Notes under the pieces: model-generated
What the model was told of the DNA's origin: nothing
Seen by the model: the letters and a program-made list of their open reading frames with translations, nothing else
Databases searched by the model: none
Position numbers and translations under genes: made by a program
Assembly: GCF_001659605.2 (NCBI RefSeq)
Contig: NC_035161.2
Span: 4,358,265-4,422,264 of the forward strand
DNA: 64,000 bases
Origin: Manihot esculenta
Lineage: Eukaryota > Streptophyta > Magnoliopsida > Malpighiales > Euphorbiaceae
Reading direction: 5' to 3'
Part shown: positions 1-11,587 of the stretch, piece after piece
Layout: each line of letters begins with the position of its first letter
Position numbering within the stretch: position 1 is the stretch's first letter

Positions 1-142
1 GGAATAATATGTGTACTGAAATCTAAATAGGACATTAATAAACCAATATCTTTAATTCTAACATCAGAAACGAGAGAATACTTGCATGATTCTTTAAAAC
101 AAATAAAAAAGGAAAGGAAAGGAAAGGAATGTGAGCACATAC

Positions 143-1791
143 ATGCTCTCAGGGTCTGAATAGGTATCCTTGTGTAGTATCTTTACGCTAACCTTGGTGC
201 CATTCCATTTGGCCACTTGATGTGATCCCTGCTATAGAAAATATCTATTAATAATGCAGATAAGACATCAGATGAAGCATAACAAAATCAGTTCCCTGCT
301 GCATAAAATATCCACAAAGAATATCAAAGTTAAGTACTTAAGCTATAATTATCCAGAAGGACAGAGACAATGGGATATTAATTAGCATTCCCATTTGCTA
401 CACTAAAAAACCCATCATTTTAAAGAAAACTTAAAGCCCAGTCCTTTTAAGAAACAACTAAATCCCTTTCAACATGAAAAATATCCTACAAGAAATAACA
501 TTGTCAAACGCCTAAGAAAAGGAGAGAAAATAATAGGTGATTTGGAAAAGGCGAGTGGCATAACAATGAGTTCATTGTAAATAGCTTAATCCCTGAAGTC
601 CATGAATCGTGTCAGTGGGATCGAGGAAAGACGACCCTTATCTGTCACTATATGTGCTGAAGACAATAATGCATACCCACTTAAATGGCCAGGTAAAGCA
701 TCTTGCCTCCTGGAACTTCTTGCCAAGTACCAACAAAACCAGTTCCAAAATAACGAAGGATGAATAATTAAAATTATCGTGAACAACAGGGACAGGAATG
801 CATTAGAAACCAGCAAATCATAGTTAAGATTTAAACTTGCTCTCAAAACTTCCCCCAAACACGCATAGTTTACATAAAGGGAATAGAACCATACTTTTGA
901 GATCCCGTCACACTTTCGAACCTGCAGCTCTGATGGATTAAGCTCATACTCTGGGACTTCTCGAGGATTCGCAACAGTCATTGGGGTCTTCCTGGTTTTC
1001 TAAAATAATAACAGAAACATAAACAAAAATTGTCGTACCTTCAATATAATAATAGCAAGCTCAAGAACGGAAATGGAAAAAAAAAAAAGAAGATATTCTA
1101 CCGGCGCTTTGGCTCCTCGAGCCTTCAAAAAATTGTACACTTCTACATTTCCGTAATATTTAGCATCAGCACATGCCTGTCCAAACGAAGATCATTTCAA
1201 TGGAATCATATATCAAGATATTCTCCAATGTCTCCAATTACCCGACATTCAATTCCAATAATTAATAACCAAAATTAGATTCTCGTTGCAATCCAAACGA
1301 GAAATGGAATCATATTGTTCAGGGTTTTTCATTTCCTTATTTCATGAAAAAAAAATGTAGAACATTACCGTACTCCCCCAGCGATCACGAGCATCAATAT
1401 TAGCCCTCTTACTCAACAAAAGCTTGACAACCTCCAAGTGTCCCTCACAAGCAGCAATATGCAACGCAGTCCTCCCATCCAAATCAATGCTATTAACATC
1501 AATTCCTTCATTCAACAAATCCTCAACGCCATGCACATCTCCTCTGCACGCCAGAAACAGCAGTTGCATTGTAGTGTCGAGATTCTCCGGAACCGCAAAC
1601 TGCTCATCATCAATAGGACTCCTCCGAATAGGATCCAGCGAAGACTGCCTCCCAAAGCTAAATCTCAAATTTCTCTTCCTGGGATCGAGAGAAGTTTGCC
1701 TAGAAAGCTGCCTACTTAAGGTCCTCCGAAATGACCCCGTCGACAACTGGCGGGAGATTCCTCTCCTCAACTGCGTTGTTATTCCTTCCAT
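143..1791 (-). CDS. ILK1: ankyrin-repeat integrin-linked-type protein kinase, 5' part (first four exons)
   Basis: This is the N-terminal part of a plant integrin-linked-like kinase, a soluble ankyrin-repeat Raf-like kinase used in stress and immune signalling. Coding exons on the minus strand are 1369-1791, 1102-1176, 895-999 and 143-228; all junctions are GT-AG and the phases join cleanly. Exon 1 begins MEGITTQLRRGIS, has the Arg/Ser-rich head repeating SRQLS and SLDP, then ankyrin units (VNSIDLDGRTALHIAACEGH, then LLSKRANIDARDRWGST). Exon 2 gives ACADAKYYGNVEVYNFLKAR, exon 3 gives TPMTVANPREVPEYELNP, and exon 4 opens the kinase domain with GSHQVAKWNGTKVSVKIL, containing the VAIK-type lysine. 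Exon 4 ends in phase 2 at a GTATGT donor, and the rest of the kinase lies beyond the left edge. The order of parts and the Ser/Arg-rich N-terminus match the Arabidopsis ILK1 branch better than VIK. The family call is solid; the exact orthologue is an inference. Confidence 0.9.
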
Positions 1792-2160
1792 TAATTTGAA
1801 TTTTCCTCCGGAATTTGGTTATTCTTATAATATTCCTCGATCTTTCGATTCAAGAAAAAGAAAAACAAACAGGAAATTTATTTATCTTTGTTGTTATTAT
1901 TAATTATCGGAGAAATCTTGTTAAGTACATAGCAGAAGAACGTCTCCTTCCTAAGGTGATTGTTTGCTCGATGGATCGAGAGCGTCTCTGGAGGAGAAAT
2001 GAGCTCTCGATGCGAGCGATGGAAGGAGAGAGAGTGAGAAAGAGGAAGGAAAGGAAAGGAAAGGAAAAGAAAGGAAAGTTTTGTCTGGGGTCTAAGAATC
2101 GATGAATGGAATGGGTTCTGAGATCCGAGCGAGGCGCAAGGGAAGGAGAAGAGGGAGAGC
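1792..2160 (-). promoter_or_regulatory. 5' leader and proximal upstream of the ILK-like gene
   Basis: The stretch before the kinase ATG is much less AT-rich than what follows. On the plus strand it shows a run of GGAAA-type units (about 2045-2080), so the transcribed strand reads as a CT-rich leader, common in plant 5' UTRs. No clear TATA box was placed. The change to extreme AT content at about 2160 marks the end of the gene-like region. Confidence 0.4.
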
Positions 2161-2810
2161 CGTTAAATTTTTAAATTAAAATTACTATTTAATTTCAATG
2201 AAAAAATTCACAAGTTATTTTGATTTTAAAAAATATATTAAAATTTTATAAAATTTATTAATTTTAGTAGTTAAATATTAAAAAAATTAAAAATAATATT
2301 AAAAAAATTAAATGATAGATTTTTATAAAATTAATAAATTAATTAGTAGATTTTTTAAAAATTAAAAATTATTATTAATTTTTTTAAAATTATAAAAATT
2401 AAATAATAAAATACTTAACATTAAAATTAAAATAAATTAATTAATAAATTTTAAAAATGTTAAAAAGATTTTTAATATACTTTTTAAAAAATTTATAGAT
2501 TAATTAATTAATTTTTTATAAAATAAAAATTAAATAATAAATTTTTTATTTTTAAATCATTGGAACTCAGAAAAAAAAATCATTGAAAAGGTAGATCCGG
2601 GTTTATTCTGATCTGGAAGTGGAAAAAGCGGGCGGCGGTTTCTTACTTGACAGTTGATCAGTTTGACTTTGAGATTTTGGCTTTTGATCGTTTCCAAAAC
2701 AATTGATCATTGACCATGAACAAGGGGTCACGGACCGATGCCAAAATTCTTCAAGTACGTTAAAGCGCATGTTATTAAATTTAAAGTGATTCTCTACAAA
2801 AATAAATAAA
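2161..2810. other. AT-rich intergenic stretch, no gene seen
   Basis: From 2161 to about 2575 the DNA is almost only A and T, with many short AATTAA-type words. From 2580 to 2810 the composition is more mixed, but only short open frames without recognisable features occur. The last bases (2802-2810) are the left target duplication of the Mutator-type element that follows. Confidence 0.6.
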
Positions 2811-3708
2811 GAGTACACTACAATTTATTCTCTTTAATTTAATAAAATATAACTTTTCATCTCTCTATTTTAAAAAATCATCAATTTAGTCGTTGTGATT
2901 TTTAAAAATTATGCCATTGATCATTTTCGTTAAATTTTTAATTAAATCACCGTTAATCTTAATTAAAAGACTAACTGATTCAATAGAGGAGTACGACACA
3001 AGTAGCAACATTCCGACTATTCAAGAGTATAAGAAGCTTTAGAGCTAGGAAAATCCAGCTCCTGGGTCATGGGACTTATAGCTTGGCAGTCCATTGGGTG
3101 AATTTTTTTTTTTCCTTTCAGTTTCGAGTGTCTTCTTGGATAGTTATAGCTGCACATAGGCACAAGATGTATCTTGTGGAAGGAGGGGGGCAGCAGTCCC
3201 CTGAACATAATCCTTTCAGGTTTGATGGTCGGTGCAGGTGAATCGGAGAAAGCTGCTTTGACTATTAGAGCTACGACTGCAGCCTTTCCAACATCTTGTT
3301 CCCTTATAAAAGAAGGGAAATGGGCATTCAAAGAGCCACCAAGCAGCAGATCTGTAACAAGTTTCGCTAGAAGAAGCAGTGGGTTTTGCGGCAGCAGTGG
3401 AAAGAGCTTTAGCAAGAATTGCAGGTACAGAAACTGGAGCTGCTACACTAGTTTTTTTCGGGAGACCCATAAGAGTGCTACAAAAGCATGTAAGAGCACC
3501 AACAACTTCTATCGCATAAGTTACTACTTCTTTCGTTGAAACTCCAGAATTTATAAATTGAAGATTAACGGTGACTTAACTGAAAATCTAATGGAAGGAC
3601 TAATGGCATAGTTTTAAAATTTACAGTGATTAAATTGATAATTTTTTAAAATAGAGGGACAAAATATTATATTTCACTAAATTAGAGGGACTAAATTACA
3701 GTTTATCC
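2811..3708. mobile_element. non-autonomous Mutator-type (MULE) element with captured-looking core
   Basis: Long terminal inverted repeats of about 160 bp (left 2811-2975, right about 3545-3708) pair over most of their length; both contain TATGCCATT..TCC-type words and CACCGTTAATCTT. The element is bounded by an exact 9-bp direct repeat, ATAAATAAA, at 2802-2810 and 3709-3717. A 9-bp duplication with long TIRs is the hallmark of Mutator-like elements. No transposase is present, so it would need help in trans. The core (3010-3540) has clearly higher GC than the TIRs. Confidence 0.85.
3010..3540 (-). pseudogene. possible captured gene fragment inside the MULE
   Basis: On the minus strand the core reads as coding-like protein in one frame from 3540 down to about 3340 (for example MGLPKKTSVAAPVSVPAILA) and in a second frame further on (for example FIREQDVGKAAVVALIVKAA, then MFRGLLPPSFHKIHLVPMC). 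The shift may be a lost intron boundary or a frameshift. I do not recognise the parent gene. The contrast in base composition with the TIRs and the lack of transposase motifs suggest a Pack-MULE-style capture, but an unrelated open stretch cannot be excluded. Confidence 0.4.
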
Positions 3709-3717
3709 ATAAATAAA

Positions 3718-4306
3718 TGAAAGGTAATGTCGGCTCAAAAATAATTATAATTTTATGAATTTAAATTTATTATAATTATAATAATTTTATAAATTAGAAG
3801 AAAAAATATATTTTACAGCCCCGGGAGGAAGAGGACAATCAATGGCCCAGGCGAGGAAGAGATTCTGGGCAAGGTAAACCACTTGTCGGCAGAAACTGAG
3901 GACTAGTTCTTCGAGGAAGAAGACTTGAGAAAAGAAAGAAAATTAGAGATTTTTTTAAGTGTTGATGAGAAGAATTAACTTAGTCCAGTTTATTTGCAAA
4001 AAAAATTATTTATATTTGAAAAATATTTTCATATAAAATATTTTTTATAAAAAATATTTTTTAATATTTATTATTTAATTTTAATTTAAAAATAAAATAT
4101 GAATAAACTTATATATAATAAGATTATCAAGGTATAGAATTTTTTTTAACAAAAAATTTCTTTTATTAATTTTCATGAGTATCTAAATTATAAAAAAATA
4201 TTTTTTAAAACAAATAAAATTTTAATATTTTTATTATAATTTTTTTCTTTTAGTATCACAGCTAAATATATGATAAATTTAATAAAATAATTTATTTATT
4301 AACATA
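3718..4306. other. AT-rich spacer between two MULEs
   Basis: No gene is visible. A short GC-richer island at about 3815-3925 (around GCCCCGGGAGGAAGAGGA) stands out but has no open frame of note. From 3990 to 4260 there are foldback-like runs of TATTTTTTA words. Confidence 0.5.
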
Positions 4307-4315
4307 TAATTAATA

Positions 4316-5060
4316 GAAAAAAATTACTTTTTAGTCACTGAGATTTAACGTAATTAACACTTTTTATCCCTCTATTTGGCGACCCAACACTTAAGTCCCT
4401 CACTTTCTCTTTTGTCCAAATTTATAGTCCTTCCGTCTAAAATAGTCGTTTGAGACACGTGAATTGATAAAATTGGCTCTCACTAAAAGTCTCGCTATTT
4501 TAAAATCACGAAACCCAAACCCAATGCCTCTTTACTGTAGATTTTTTTTCTTTTTCTTCTGTAGATTTTTTTTTTTTCTTCTTCTTCATCATAACTCCTA
4601 CCGTCTCTGCAACTCTCAAATATTACTTCAGGGAGAAAAAAGATAGAAAAGAGAAAAAAAAAAAAAAAGGAAAGTCAATAATGTCAAAAAGAAATAGAGA
4701 AAATATAAAGGAGAAAAAATGAAAAAGAAAAAAAAATCAACAATGTCAAAAGAAAATAGAGAAAATATGTGGGAGAAAAAAGATGAGAGAGAGAAAAAAA
4801 AAGGAGAATTAACAATAGATAAAAGGAAATGGAGAAGATATGAAAGAGAAAAAGATAGGAATTTCGTATTGAGAAGATGGTATTTTTGGAAAAAATTATC
4901 ACCTCTCATCTTTGACTCTTTGATCAAACGGTTATTTTGGATGGAAGGACTACGAATTTGAACGGAAGAGAAAGTGAGGGATTTAAGTGTTGGATCGTCA
5001 AAATAGAGAGACAAAAATGTTAATTATGTTAAATCTCATAGATTAAAAAATAATTTTTCC
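4316..5060. mobile_element. non-autonomous Mutator-type element, 745 bp
   Basis: Terminal inverted repeats of about 150 bp start GAAAAAAATTACTTTTTAGT on the left and GGAAAAATTATTTTTTAAT on the right (reverse complement). Both carry the pair CCAACACTTAA and CCCTCACTTTCTCTT. An exact 9-bp target duplication, TAATTAATA, sits at 4307-4315 and 5061-5069. The interior (about 4640-4880) is a purine-rich simple-sequence tract of GAAAA and GAGA words; the open frames across it are low-complexity artefacts. There is no transposase. Confidence 0.9.
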
Positions 5061-5214
5061 TAATTAATAGGCCATGTCTCATACCGGTAACATCAAGAAA
5101 TGATATAGATTTATATAACTGGTTGAAAGAGTATTAGATAATTTAGGTGAATTATTTTGGATAAATAGAAAATAGATTTAAAAATTATGTAAATAAAAAG
5201 GAAGTGTGATTAGT

Positions 5215-5440
5215 CTTCCGTTTAAATTTAAAAAATTAATTAAATTAAATAAATTTAAAATTTTAATTTGATTTTAATTTTAAAATTTTTAGAGATTTCA
5301 ATTTAATTTGATTTTAATTAAAAAAAATAAAATAAAAATTGAATCGATTAATTAGTAATACTATATCGATTTGATAATATATAAATCCTTATTAAGATTC
5401 AAATATTTTAATTAAACTTTAAAATACTAAAAATAATGTG
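5215..5440. repeat. AT-rich foldback repeat family, partial copy 1
   Basis: This shares with four other sites in the window the order AAAATTTTAATTTGATTTT, ATTGAATCGATTAATTAGTAA, a TTTGATAATATA segment, and TTTTAATTAAACTTTAAAATAC. It appears truncated on its right side. Confidence 0.5.
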
Positions 5441-6404
5441 TAAAATAAAAAGCCAACTAAAAGATATTTGTGATAAAAAATATTAATTATACTGAGAAAT
5501 ATGCACCGAAAAGTTAAATCAAACTATTTTTGATATTTCAAATATCTGTATAGTTTTAATATATTTTTAGATAATATTATTGACTTTCAAATTAATTAAT
5601 TAATTATATAATAAAATAAAACTAAAAGTAAAATTAAGTAGGATTTAATTACATATAAATTGAAATTGACATAAAATTATTGTTTAAAAGAATTATGATT
5701 TTAATTTAATTAATTAAATAAAAATTTAATTAAAATTATCTAAAATTTATATAGTATGTTGGTTAATATTTTGAACTATAATTATAATTTATTTATTTAA
5801 TTAATTAAATAAATAAATAAATATTGTTACACTGAAACTTTAGATTTCAATATAAAAAAATATTTTAGGAGAGTTAATTTGAAAAAGCTTTTTGAAAGTT
5901 TTCAGAATTAGAAGATGTAGAAAATTAACACTTAAAATCTTTTTAAACCCTTATATTGTAAGTTTTTTCTATGGTAATTGTATATACAATTTCATAAATA
6001 TATTTTATGAAAAATGAATTTTTAATTAGTATTAATTAATTAAATCAAGTTAGTAAAATTCATATACTCTAATGCTTCATATTAATTGTTTCTGTGTATA
6101 GTTACACTTTGTAGAATTAATTTAGTTTTATTTTTATTTTTATTTGCTTATATTTACATTTAAAATTACTTTTTAATTAAATAATAATTAAATTATAAAT
6201 ATTTTGAGGCTTAATATTTGATTATTATGAATGTGATACTCTTCTTATGACTATTACTTGTAATGATTTTGTAAAGTTGTGAATTTCACTCATCACTTAG
6301 TTTAAAGTACCTTTTTATTTTTTAAATTTTAGAATATTTTTATTTTACTTGAAAATATGTTAATTTCTTTTTTAATATAAATTTTATTAATAAAATAAAA
6401 ACTT

Positions 6405-7065
6405 TTAAAAAAATTACTATATAGTCTTTTTATTGTATAGAAACTCACCAGTTAGTCTCTAGATTTTAAATTACATTAAAACTCCTAAAGTTTTAAAAAA
6501 ATCTAATAATTAGTCCCTTAGTTAATTTTAGCAGTTAAATATTATGAAAAGCTTATAATATCCTCAATATAAAAGAATTACATACTCTTTTCATATAATA
6601 ATTTTTGTCTATTTTTTCTTTTTTTAAATGCCTCAAAATTATTATTCATTTTTCTTTTTTACTCTATAATAATATATAAATTGCCTATTATAACCTTATT
6701 TAATTTTACTTTATTTTTAAATAATCTCTCAAAACATCTTTTATTATTTAATAAAATTTAATATTTTTAAGAGGTATATAATTGAAAAGTTTAAAAAAAA
6801 TTATCTTTATTAAAATGTATGAAAAAACAAAATAGACAAAAATTATGAGACGGATAGATATTTTTACAAGACTGATAGATCAATAAATAGTGAGTTTTTT
6901 CATATTAAATAGTAAAACACTTAGCGATTAAAACTAATAGAATGACTAATTAGTAAATTTTTAAAAATCTTAGAGATATTTTAATGTATTTTTTAAAATT
7001 GAACGTTGAACTAAAAAGTTCTGTTATAATATAGAGACTAAATAAAAAAAACTTTAAAAACTTAA
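6405..7065. repeat. long inverted repeat (MULE/MITE-like foldback)
   Basis: The first about 165 bp and the last about 165 bp are imperfect reverse complements. Both arms contain AGTCTNTNTATT, a TTAAAACTCCTAAAG/TTAAAATATCTCTAAG word and TTAGTCNNTNNGTTA. The overall shape is that of the Mutator-type elements at 2811 and 28862, but I could not find a perfect 9-bp target duplication, so the ends are approximate. Confidence 0.5.
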
Positions 7066-7279
7066 CATAGTAGGTATTTTCTAAAACTATGGCTAATAGA
7101 TTATTCTATACACTCAACCTAAGATCTAATTTGACAAGGACTTTTATCACAGTCAGTTTGGTTAGATATCGTTAAGAATTTTAAAATTATGTCTAGTTGA
7201 TGGGCTAAAACTGATTAATTTTAATCAATATCGTTTGGTTATACGATATAATAAAAATAATAGACAAATAAGTATCAAA

Positions 7280-7545
7280 TAGTCAAGAATGTATATTTAT
7301 AATAAAAAAAATTTAATATGTAAAATTATAAAAATATTTTAAAAAATAATTAAAATATAAAATTGACTCTATAAACGGTGGAATTTTCGCTCAAACTTTG
7401 TGATATGCCTGCGGTCCTTGCCACACTTTTAAATGTTATGCGTCTCGAAATTATTTTTCCAAAAAATTATCGTGGGTCTTTATCAGATGTCGATGGTATA
7501 AATTAAATTTAATTCAAGTCTATTTTAAAATTTAAAATTAATCGT
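7280..7545. repeat. dispersed repeat, copy 1 of a direct pair (other copy 9120-9375)
   Basis: The two segments share an ordered series of words: ATTAAAATATAAAATTGA, CACACTTTTAAA, TTCGAAATT.., TTATCGTG, and AGA(T/C)GTCGAT. They are diverged but co-linear over about 260 bp and lie in the same orientation. The repeat type is not recognised; it could be a retroelement remnant. Confidence 0.5.
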
Positions 7546-8223
7546 TCCGTATCCCGCTGTGTTTGATTGTATTTAAAATTTATATTTTATAAGAGTTATA
7601 TTTAAATTAAAATTTGACGGAGATTTCAGATAAGAAATTTAAGTTTTGGCCCATCGAGTATTTGGGCTTTCAGGATTAATAAACCATAGAAGAATCTTTC
7701 ATGAACCTAGAATTCTTGCCATACTTGGATCATATACTAAATTAAAAAAGTCCTGATGCATCCTAGATAACAGCACCATATGCTGACTTTTCCAAATGAA
7801 CTAAACAGAAGTGACCTTGCACTAACTTCTCTCATGAGCTTTGATGAGTTTGGATCTTAGAGTATTAAGTAGTTTGATGAGTAAAATCTTCATGCTTAAA
7901 TCAACTATGGGTTTGAAGATGTGATAAGTGAAAATAGTTAATGATGAAATAACATGCGTATCTTAAAATTGCTCATATCCCTAACAAAATCGACTGAACT
8001 AAATAATATATGATATCTAAATTTAATATTATAGAATCTAAATTTAAAACACTTTTAAAATTTATTTATATAGAATTTAAATTTGAAATACTTTTAAAAT
8101 TGATTTATAAACATATCATCTTTGTTAGCTAAATGGAAGACCTTAATCTCTTTTAACCCATCAACTAGAGAAGTCTCTATAAAGAAATTTGCATCTTGAA
8201 GTGTTCGAGAATAAAGAATGAGC

Positions 8224-8625
8224 ATTCGGCTGGTTCGGTTTAAAATCAAATTGAATCGAATAAATTGAAAACTAAAATTTTAGTATTTGCAAAAACTAAA
8301 TCAAATTGATTTTAGATAAAAATTGAATTAAACCGAACCGATTTGATTAAATTCAATTTGATTTCATTTAATCGGTTGAATTTTTAATATGCTTTTTATT
8401 TTTTACACCTTATTTTTAATATTCTAAAATTTAATTGAAATATTTCAATTTTAATTATTATATAATCTTTTTATATTATAAAAAAATATTATTATTACGA
8501 ATCAGTTAGATTTAATTTTTTTAATTATTTTATAATTAAAATTAAACTAAATTAAAATAATTAAAAATTTTAAAATTAAAAATCAAATCAAACCAAAATA
8601 AATACATTATCCTAACTTAAATTTT
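8224..8625. repeat. AT-rich foldback repeat family, copy 2
   Basis: It begins GGTTCGGTTTAAAATCAAAT and ends AAAATCAAATCAAACCAAAAT, so its ends are roughly inverted. The middle has the AAACCGAACCGATTTGATT word and a TAATATTCTAAAATTTAATT segment. Four related copies occur in this window. Confidence 0.55.
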
Positions 8626-9119
8626 TATAATTATAAGTTATTTATAAGAATTTTAAACAAATTATATCATAATTCATTTATTATTTTTATATAATAATTT
8701 TTTAATAAAAAATAAGTTTTTATTTATTATTTTTATATAATGATTTTTTAATAAAAATAAGTTTTTAATAATTTCTTATATATTTACATTTGAATGTTCA
8801 ATATATAATAAAATTAAGATATACTGTTTCCATTATAAATATGTTTTTGTTTTGATTTAACTAAAATATTTGTAAAATTAAAACACAAAAATCAATATTA
8901 TTTAACATATATTTTGTTAAACGGTTTTGAAATATTATAAATTTTCATTAATTAACTCTTATTATTAACCTAACGCACTAATTAATATTAAAATAAAATA
9001 GAAATAACATGTTATTAATTAATTTGTAGCAACTCACCTTTTTCTTTACATGCATCCAAATAAATCTATTATCTCAATTTTTAATCTCATTTAAAAAAAA
9101 ATTGATAAAAAATTAATTA

Positions 9120-9375
9120 AAAATAAAATTTTAATATACAAAATTATAAATATATCTAAAAAAATAATTAAAATATAAAATTGATCCATAAATATTGAAA
9201 TTTTCATATTAAATTTTATGATAAATTTACGACTCTCGTCACACTTTTAAAATTCGTATACATTTCGAAATTCTCTTTTCAAAAGTTTATCGTGAATCTC
9301 TATTAGACGTCGATAATAAAAGATAGACTCGGTTCAAATCTAACGTAAAATTCAAGCTCTTTGTCATTTTTAAAA
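9120..9375. repeat. dispersed repeat, copy 2 of a direct pair
   Basis: This is co-linear with 7280-7545: an AAAATATAAAATTGATCC start, then CGTCACACTTTTAAAATTCG and TTCGAAATTCTCTTTTC, ending near a TAGACGTCGATAATAAAAG segment. Confidence 0.5.
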
Positions 9376-9524
9376 CTAAATATTATTCTAATAGGGATTT
9401 ACTCAATACTCAACGTGCGAAAGAGTTTAATGCATACTAATGACTAAGGAGTTGTTGTGTAATGGAGAGGCTGCCAAAATATTCTCCCTGCAAAAGCAAA
9501 GCTTCTTGCAAGAGGTTGGGACGT

Positions 9525-9935
9525 GAAAACTGTCTGTTTTGTGGGGGCACCAAGGTTATTAGCCATGTTTGTTTTGCTTGTCCCTAAGCTAAAAATTGCT
9601 GGCATATTGAGCAGGTGAGCTTCGACTTGGATCATGACTAACTTGCCGCTATTTTCATTGAGTTCATGTCCAAATGGCTTGCAGAAGGTGGCGTGTTGAG
9701 TATTATCATGTGGCAGTTGGGTTTCTCCAGAAATCGTAGGCTTTGGAAGTAATTTCTAGTGCCCACCATTGCTTGAAGGATTGGTGCGACGCCAACGCTT
9801 TGAGGATTAGTTCGAATTCTCCTGCTCATGAGCGAATCAAGCACGCTCAAATGTAATCTATGCAGCCAGGTTCTCATTGGAGAATAGATCAGGCTTTGAC
9901 ACAGTTGTTCATCACTCATAAAGCAGCTATTCAGT
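9525..9935 (+). pseudogene. LINE (non-LTR retrotransposon) ORF2 3' relic: zf-RVT and RNase H start
   Basis: On the plus strand at about 9525-9605 one frame reads NCLFCGGTKVISHVCFACP, then a stop codon, then AKNCWHIEQ. This is the C-x2-C, H, C and W pattern of the zinc-ribbon that follows reverse transcriptase in plant L1-type elements. Further on, MWQLGFSRNRRLWK and LKCNLCSQVLIGE recall the linker and the beginning of the RNase H-like domain. Stop codons interrupt the frame, so it is dead. No poly(A) tail or target duplication was found. The opposite-strand open frames here are shadows. Confidence 0.5.
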
Positions 9936-10384
9936 AAATTTAATTTAAAATTAAATCGATTAAAATAAATTAAAAATTAAAATGTAGTATTTATAAAAAT
10001 TAAATTAAATTATATTAATTTTCAAAAACATTTATAATACTAAAAATTAAAAATTTTAAAAATGATATTTTAAACGTTGCTGCATTGCAATTTTTATTTT
10101 TATTTTCTTCCTTTTGTTGGTAAGTATCAGTTAACATAAAAAATTATATATAGAAAATAATTAAATCAATTTATTCACTTATTTAAAATTTATTATTAAT
10201 ATTTAATAATTTATTAATTTTTTTATAAAATTTTATATTATTTTAAAAAATAAAAAATAATTAAATCATATTATTAAAAAATAAAATAAATAATCTACTG
10301 AGATGAAAGTAAAACTACTTAACATAGTACTTACATCAATAATGAAGGAAATCCATAAATCTAAACATACTCAAATATTCGACA

Positions 10385-10830
10385 TAATAAGTATTTGATC
10401 GATTTAGTTTAAAATAAAATTGAATTGAATAAATTAAAAATTAAAATTTTAGTATTTATAAAAATCAAACTAAATTGATTTTGATAAGAAATCAAATCGA
10501 ATCGAAACGGCTTAATTCAATTCGATTTTATCGATTTAAATTTTTAATATTTTTTTTTAAATTTTATTTTTTTATTTTAAAATTTAATTAAAATATTTAA
10601 AATTTAATATGATCTAACCTCTCAATATTATTATTAAAAATAATATACTATTATTATTAATCAGATCGATTCGATTTTTTTAATTTTTTTATTAAATTCA
10701 AATCGAATCGAAATAATTAAAAATTTTAAAATTAAAAATTAAATCGAATCAAATCGAAATGAATAAAAAATTAAATTAAAATTTTAAATTAATTTAATTC
10801 AATCAATTTTTTTAATTTAAATTAAATACA
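10385..10830. repeat. AT-rich foldback repeat family, copy 3
   Basis: It shows the same ordered words as the copy at 8224-8625, including TCAAATCGAATCGAAACGG, a TCGATTTAAATTTTTAATAT segment, an AATAATATACTATTATTATT segment and an end rich in AAATCGAATC. The left and right parts are near reverse complements. Confidence 0.5.
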
Positions 10831-11587
10831 AAATAATCATACTTTAGCCCGATAAAATTCTTACAAAGCATGGGATCAAATAGAGTCAAATCCTAGTAAG
10901 AACAATAATATATTCATTTGGAAAAAAAAAAAAGAGCACACGTTTTTTCTTTGTCATAAATTATGAGAGAGACAATTAAAGAAGAGAAATAGGGCTTGGC
11001 TTAGTAGGTGAGAAGAAATGTATTGTAAACGTGGAGTATTGGCTGGTGAGCCTTTGCAAAGCTGTAAAGCCAAGTCACCATTATCATATATGGGAAAATT
11101 ACTTTTAAACCTCATAAATATATTAAAATTACTCTTAATTTTAAACTTTATAATTTAATTTTTATATTTTCATTTCGTTAAATTAAAATTAATACATATT
11201 TCTCTCAATTTTTAAATCTAATAATTTATTTCTTATATTTTGAGTGCGGTAATTCGAAAATGCATTCATTAAAAAAATAATTTTTTTAATTTGATAAAAT
11301 TAAAATATATTAATCAAATAATTGATTTTTAAAAAATCTGGAATGTATGTTTTAATTTTAAATAATATAATGATTATATAATATCATTATTTTTAAAAAT
11401 AAATAAATTAAATAGTTTTTTTTGAAAGGAAATAAATTAAATAGTTAATTCTATTAATTCCTTTTTAATTAAATGGATACACTCACAAATCACACGTCAC
11501 CAAATAGAGCTATTATACGAGAAACGGTCTCATTTTGGCTTTCTGCATCCCCTCCATTTTCAGAGCTCAGTTTCCTCCTTCTCTGTT
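10831..11587. other. AHASS: upstream region of the AHAS small-subunit gene
   Basis: This is AT-rich DNA with a somewhat more mixed segment from 11460 to 11587, which is probably promoter plus 5' leader. A pyrimidine-rich run just before the ATG (CAGTTTCCTCCTTCTCTGTT) looks like a plant leader. No convincing TATA box or named element was located. Confidence 0.35.

Noticed and set aside
1424..2105. Plus-strand open frames over the kinase exon 1 and leader
   Set aside because: They are shadows of the minus-strand ankyrin exon, with low-complexity ends.
4628..5014. Phe/Ser-rich frames in the MULE core
   Set aside because: They come from a purine-rich simple-sequence tract read on the opposite strand; no domain is present.
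9638..9919. Minus-strand protein-like frame starting MSDEQLCQSL
   Set aside because: The plus strand carries the LINE zinc-ribbon signal in the same DNA; the minus frame has no recognisable motif.
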